Shown piece by piece: positions 7,137 through 9,307 of a stretch of 9,307 nt of DNA. The DNA lies in the NCBI GenBank assembly GCA_027295475.1, contig JAPUKV010000171.1:1-9307 (forward strand). Direction: 5' to 3'. This DNA is from Pseudomonadota bacterium. Lineage in GTDB: Bacteria > Pseudomonadota > Gammaproteobacteria > Woeseiales > Woeseiaceae. Position numbers and translations under genes: made by a program. Numbering within the stretch: the first letter of the stretch is position 1; each line of letters begins with the position of its first letter. The notes beneath the pieces are model-generated. The model was not told where the DNA came from and did no database searches. It saw only the letters and a program-made list of their open reading frames with translations.

Positions 7137-7200
7137 ACCATCATCAGTACTTCGGTCCTGGCCTTTCGGCCCCCCGCCAAGTCGTACCTGAAGGTATCGT
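7105..7200 (-). ncRNA. Candidate structured small RNA ending at the terminator (speculative)
   Basis: Directly upstream of the leftward terminator the RNA could fold into a hairpin with GGCC stems and a GAAA (GNRA) tetraloop (7160-7171), extended by CGG/CCG (7174-7176 with 7153-7155) and GUAC/GUAC (7184-7187 with 7147-7150). A second small inverted repeat, TACCT/AGGTA, lies at 7185-7196. A compact fold followed by a strong terminator, without an intact open frame, fits a small RNA or the structured 3' end of a lost gene. I recognise no known RNA family, and the 5' end and promoter are not determined; the right boundary given is only the end of the foldable part. Confidence 0.25.
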
Positions 7201-7557
7201 CAAAATCGGTCAGCCGCCTTGCTGTTGTTGAAAGACGACTAAATTCAGGGTCTGAACTTCGCAGAAATACCGCCTGATGTCAATTTCTTAGGCAGATTGA
7301 AAGCGTATCCGGATTTTACATCGACTGTTGTAGTAAATTAGCCACAAATTCGCCGCGTCAACTCGGCGCCACTACCAAGGAATCAACAACTTGGGCCGGA
7401 ATCCTCACCTTCAGGTGCACCCGGGTATCGGGCAGGCATGACAAGATGAATGACCAGATTCAGCCGGCCTGGAACGTTTTGCGCGGCAATCAAGGCCAGG
7501 GCCCGGACCAGGGCAATCCGCTAGCCGCGCTCTGATGAGCCTCGATGCCTGGCGCAG
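7201..7557. other. Intergenic stretch with unrecognised coding-like scraps
   Basis: No convincing gene is seen. On the minus strand several short open stretches look protein-like but lack starts or are stopped. One, ending at TGA 7245-7247, reads SGYAFNLPKKLTSGGISAKF near its end, in a frame open only from about 7335. Another, at about 7390-7525, contains RIALVRALALIAAQNVPGRL. A third, in a different frame at about 7370-7440, contains VHLKVRIPAQVVDSLVVAP before a TGA. I cannot assign any of them to a family. Next to a broken gene on the same strand, they may be relics of further decayed leftward genes, or chance open frames in GC-rich DNA. Confidence 0.35.
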
Positions 7558-7980
7558 TCAGCGATATGACTGCATATCGACCGGCAAATGCGACACATCG
7601 TTGAATGCGTCGAGCGTGACTCGCTCGCCGCTGAACGTGTAGCGGGTAACCGAACAGTTGTGCACGCGCCAGTTTAGCTCCGCCGCCTTGATCTCAGGCG
7701 CCTGCAGAATCGTTTGCACACTGATCGCGACGGGGCCACCAGAAGTAAAAACCGCAATGGTTTTGCCGCGCCCTGCGTTCGACATGACATCACGAAGTGC
7801 CGTCCTCACGCTGCCGCTGTCGAATTATGGAGCCTGAAAAGACGCTGTCCGGCCGGATTCCCCGTTCCAGCCAGAAATCCGCCAGGGCCTCGGCCTGGCT
7901 CAGGCCGAGATCGGACAGCCGATCATTTTGTCGGTAAAGAGCCTGGCCTGACCATGCCGCACAAGTAATAAGGTACTCAT
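7558..7980 (-). pseudogene. Broken histidine phosphatase (phosphoglycerate mutase-like) gene
   Basis: The beginning and end of a histidine phosphatase are present, but not in one frame. From ATG 7980 the frame reads MSTLLLVRHGQARLFTDK, with the catalytic RHG motif. At a run of four T (7926-7929, A on the coding strand) one base seems missing: the next frame continues as NDRLSDLGLSQAEALADFW and on to VFSGSIIRQRQ, typical of the family. The sequence then jumps, in a third frame, to the C-terminal part FDSGSVRTALRDVM, IAVFTSGGPVAISV, ELNWRVHNCSVTRY and FNDVSHLP, ending at 7558. Family members usually have some 70-90 more residues between the SGS and TSGG regions, so an internal deletion near 7810-7825 is likely. 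The C-terminal 83 codons could still be read from a GTG at 7809, but without the catalytic RHG. The product should be inactive. One frameshift could be a sequencing error; the deletion is harder to explain that way. Confidence 0.85.
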
Positions 7981-8147
7981 TCGCCGCGGTTCATCGGGTG
8001 CTATTGCTGGTCATAACGAGACTTCCAATCAAAACACGCCCCACAATTCATGCCGGCGCCGCAAAGGAGCAATATTAGCTATTCAGGCTCGTCACTGCAT
8101 ACAATGTCGGGTAAAAGAACGATACGAAGCCAAGCCGGAACGATATC

Positions 8148-8151
8148 GAGG
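8148..8151 (+). promoter_or_regulatory. Ribosome binding site selecting a TTG start
   Basis: GAGG lies 9 bases before TTG 8161. An ATG at 8156 between them is in another frame and meets a stop after one further codon. An in-frame ATG at 8104 has no ribosome site. Confidence 0.55.
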
Positions 8152-8160
8152 CATCATGTT

Positions 8161-9307
8161 TTGAATTCAATTTTCAGAACCATTATTTATCTTGCATGCG
8201 TCACGTACATTGGTGAGGCAGCGGCAGCCGATACGCTACTGCATTCGGTGACCGGCTATACGTCCACGGCCAATGGCGATATCAAGCAGTTCAGCGTTCT
8301 GATTTTTGACGAACAGGGCCGCATTGTCGCAACTGGCGGCGACGACCTGATCGCCGAGCGTACGGACGCCAGCCAGGTCGACGGTCGCGGCCGGTTCGTG
8401 CTGCCCGGACTGGTTGATTCGCACGCACATATGTCCAATCAGGGATTCCTGACTATACAACTGAACCTCACCGGGACGCCAAGCGTCGAAGACGCAGTTG
8501 AACGTACTGCTGCCTACGACAAATCGAATCCCGGCTCCGGCTGGATCGAGGGTCGCGGCTGGAACCAGGTGCTCTGGCCGGTCAGAGAATTCCCGACGGC
8601 CGCCCACATAGATGCCGTCGTATCGGACCGCCCGGTATGGCTGCGGCGCATCGACGGCCACGCCGCTTGGGCTAACAGCAAGGCGCTGGCGATCGCCGGC
8701 ATTGATGACGACACACCTGATCCGTTCGGCGGCAAGATTATTCGTGATTCCAACGGGCACGCGACGGGAACGTTGGTCGACAACGCGATGAGTCTGGTTG
8801 CCAGCAAGATACCGCCGCCATCCAGGGAGGATTACCGCAAGGCTTTTCTGACAGCGTTCAGACAACTGACGTCGCTTGGCCTGACAGGCGTGCACGATGC
8901 CGGAATCAATATCACGGAAGCCGAAACCTATGTGTCGATGGCGGACGACAAGGAAATGACCATGCGCATTTACGCCATGATCAAGGGGGCCGGTGAGAAT
9001 CTCGACGCGATCGGCAAACCGATTCATTCCTATGGAAACGATCGCCTGGCAATTGCAACTGTCAAGCTCGTGGCCGACGGCGCGCTAGGCAGCCGTGGCG
9101 CCGCAATGGTCGAACCCTATGCGGATGATGCCGAGAATCGAGGACTGCCTTTCTGGACTAAGGAAGAGCTCGACGGATTTGTCAGGAAAGCGAACGACAT
9201 GGGATTCCAGGTTGCCATTCATGCCATTGGCGATCTCGGCAACAAGCAGTCACTTGATGCCTTTGACAAGGCTCAGGGTGGCAAGCCCTCTCCGCTGCGC
9301 AATCGCA
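8161..9307 (+). CDS. Exported amidohydrolase, YtcJ/AepA-like (3' end beyond window)
   Basis: The first 382 codons of a metal-dependent amidohydrolase of the Amidohydro_3 group (usually about 550-600 residues); the rest lies to the right. It begins with a Sec-type signal peptide (NSIFRTIIYLACVTYIGEAAAA, about residues 2-23, quoted in part: core IIYLACVTYIG, cleavage near AAAA-D24), so it should act in the periplasm. Metal-site features of the superfamily are visible: H88-x-H90 in LPGLVDSHAHM, K302 in VKLVADGALGSR at the place where this group has a lysine, and H354 in VAIHAIGD. The later aspartate ligand is not in the window. Substrates of YtcJ-like proteins are mostly unknown; cyclic amides or N-substituted amides are typical. 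Start TTG 8161 is chosen for its GAGG site and because it gives a normal signal peptide; ATG 8104 would add 19 residues. It is divergent from the phosphatase pseudogene, 180 bases away. Confidence 0.85.
   Translation, partial: MNSIFRTIIYLACVTYIGEAAAADTLLHSVTGYTSTANGDIKQFSVLIFDEQGRIVATGGDDLIAERTDASQVDGRGRFVLPGLVDSHAHMSNQGFLTIQLNLTGTPSVEDAVERTAAYDKSNPGSGWIEGRGWNQVLWPVREFPTAAHIDAVVSDRPVWLRRIDGHAAWANSKALAIAGIDDDTPDPFGGKIIRDSNGHATGTLVDNAMSLVASKIPPPSREDYRKAFLTAFRQLTSLGLTGVHDAGINITEAETYVSMADDKEMTMRIYAMIKGAGENLDAIGKPIHSYGNDRLAIATVKLVADGALGSRGAAMVEPYADDAENRGLPFWTKEELDGFVRKANDMGFQVAIHAIGDLGNKQSLDAFDKAQGGKPSPLRNR

Noticed and set aside
7139..7146. CUGAUGA-like string on the minus strand, as in hammerhead ribozymes
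   Set aside because: The GAAA element lies on the wrong side and the required three-helix layout cannot be drawn.
7446..7535. A 29-codon plus-strand open frame starting at ATG 7446
   Set aside because: No good ribosome site, G/Q/P-rich composition and no recognisable motif; not enough to call a gene.
7714..7968. An 84-codon plus-strand open frame across the phosphatase pseudogene
   Set aside because: The minus strand carries clear phosphatase motifs here; the plus frame is its mirror.
8075..8105. TTAGCT and TACAAT as a promoter for the amidohydrolase gene
   Set aside because: The -10 is fair, but the -35 is poor and the 19-base spacing is too long to support a call.
8188..8199. Possible lipobox (YLAC) in the amidohydrolase signal peptide
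   Set aside because: Tyrosine at -3 is atypical, and a normal AAAA signal peptidase I site follows.
8236..9027. A 263-codon minus-strand open frame opposite the amidohydrolase
   Set aside because: It lies wholly within the coding strand of a recognisable enzyme and shows no motifs or ribosome site.

Overview
The window reads as chromosomal DNA of a Gram-negative, probably gammaproteobacterial, heterotroph. Reasons: moderately high GC, several exported hydrolases with Sec signal peptides, a DUF4212 plus large-subunit sodium/solute symporter pair, and a LinB-type haloalkane dehalogenase. The taxon is an inference; there is no rRNA or marker gene here.

Left part, minus strand (3605 down to 1): a compact three-gene run encodes a small DUF4212 symporter subunit, the large SSS-family symporter and a periplasmic M20 (carboxypeptidase G2-like) metallopeptidase, with gaps of 8 and 11 bases. 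After an 87-base gap comes the start of a small membrane-anchored protein of unknown function, cut by the window edge. The layout suggests that the peptidase releases a small molecule in the periplasm and the symporter takes it up. The substrate cannot be read from the sequence.

Middle, plus strand (3635 to 7025): from a divergent intergenic region with a plausible sigma70-type promoter and a hairpin in the presumed leader, the genome encodes a haloalkane dehalogenase of the LinB/DhaA (HLD-II) type with its whole catalytic pentad. It is followed 77 bases later by a lone molybdopterin-binding large subunit of the xanthine dehydrogenase/CoxL form II family. No FAD or iron-sulphur partner subunit is in the window. 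A pathway of dehalogenation to an alcohol and then oxidation is an attractive but unproven reading.

Right-middle (7019 to 7980): the molybdoenzyme gene ends inside a REP-like array of three related ~20-base units, the last two forming a perfect 19-bp palindrome. Next come a clear rho-independent terminator pointing left with no intact gene feeding it, a structured stretch that might be a small RNA, unrecognised coding-like scraps, and a broken histidine phosphatase gene (one-base frameshift plus internal deletion). This is a decaying region.

Right end, plus strand (8161 to 9307): an exported YtcJ-like amidohydrolase with a TTG start runs off the window.

No CRISPR, transposase, tRNA or rRNA was found. 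I did not find a clearly new biological system. The best leads are the dehalogenase with the orphan molybdenum hydroxylase subunit, the REP-like array, and the minus-strand terminator with its structured upstream RNA.
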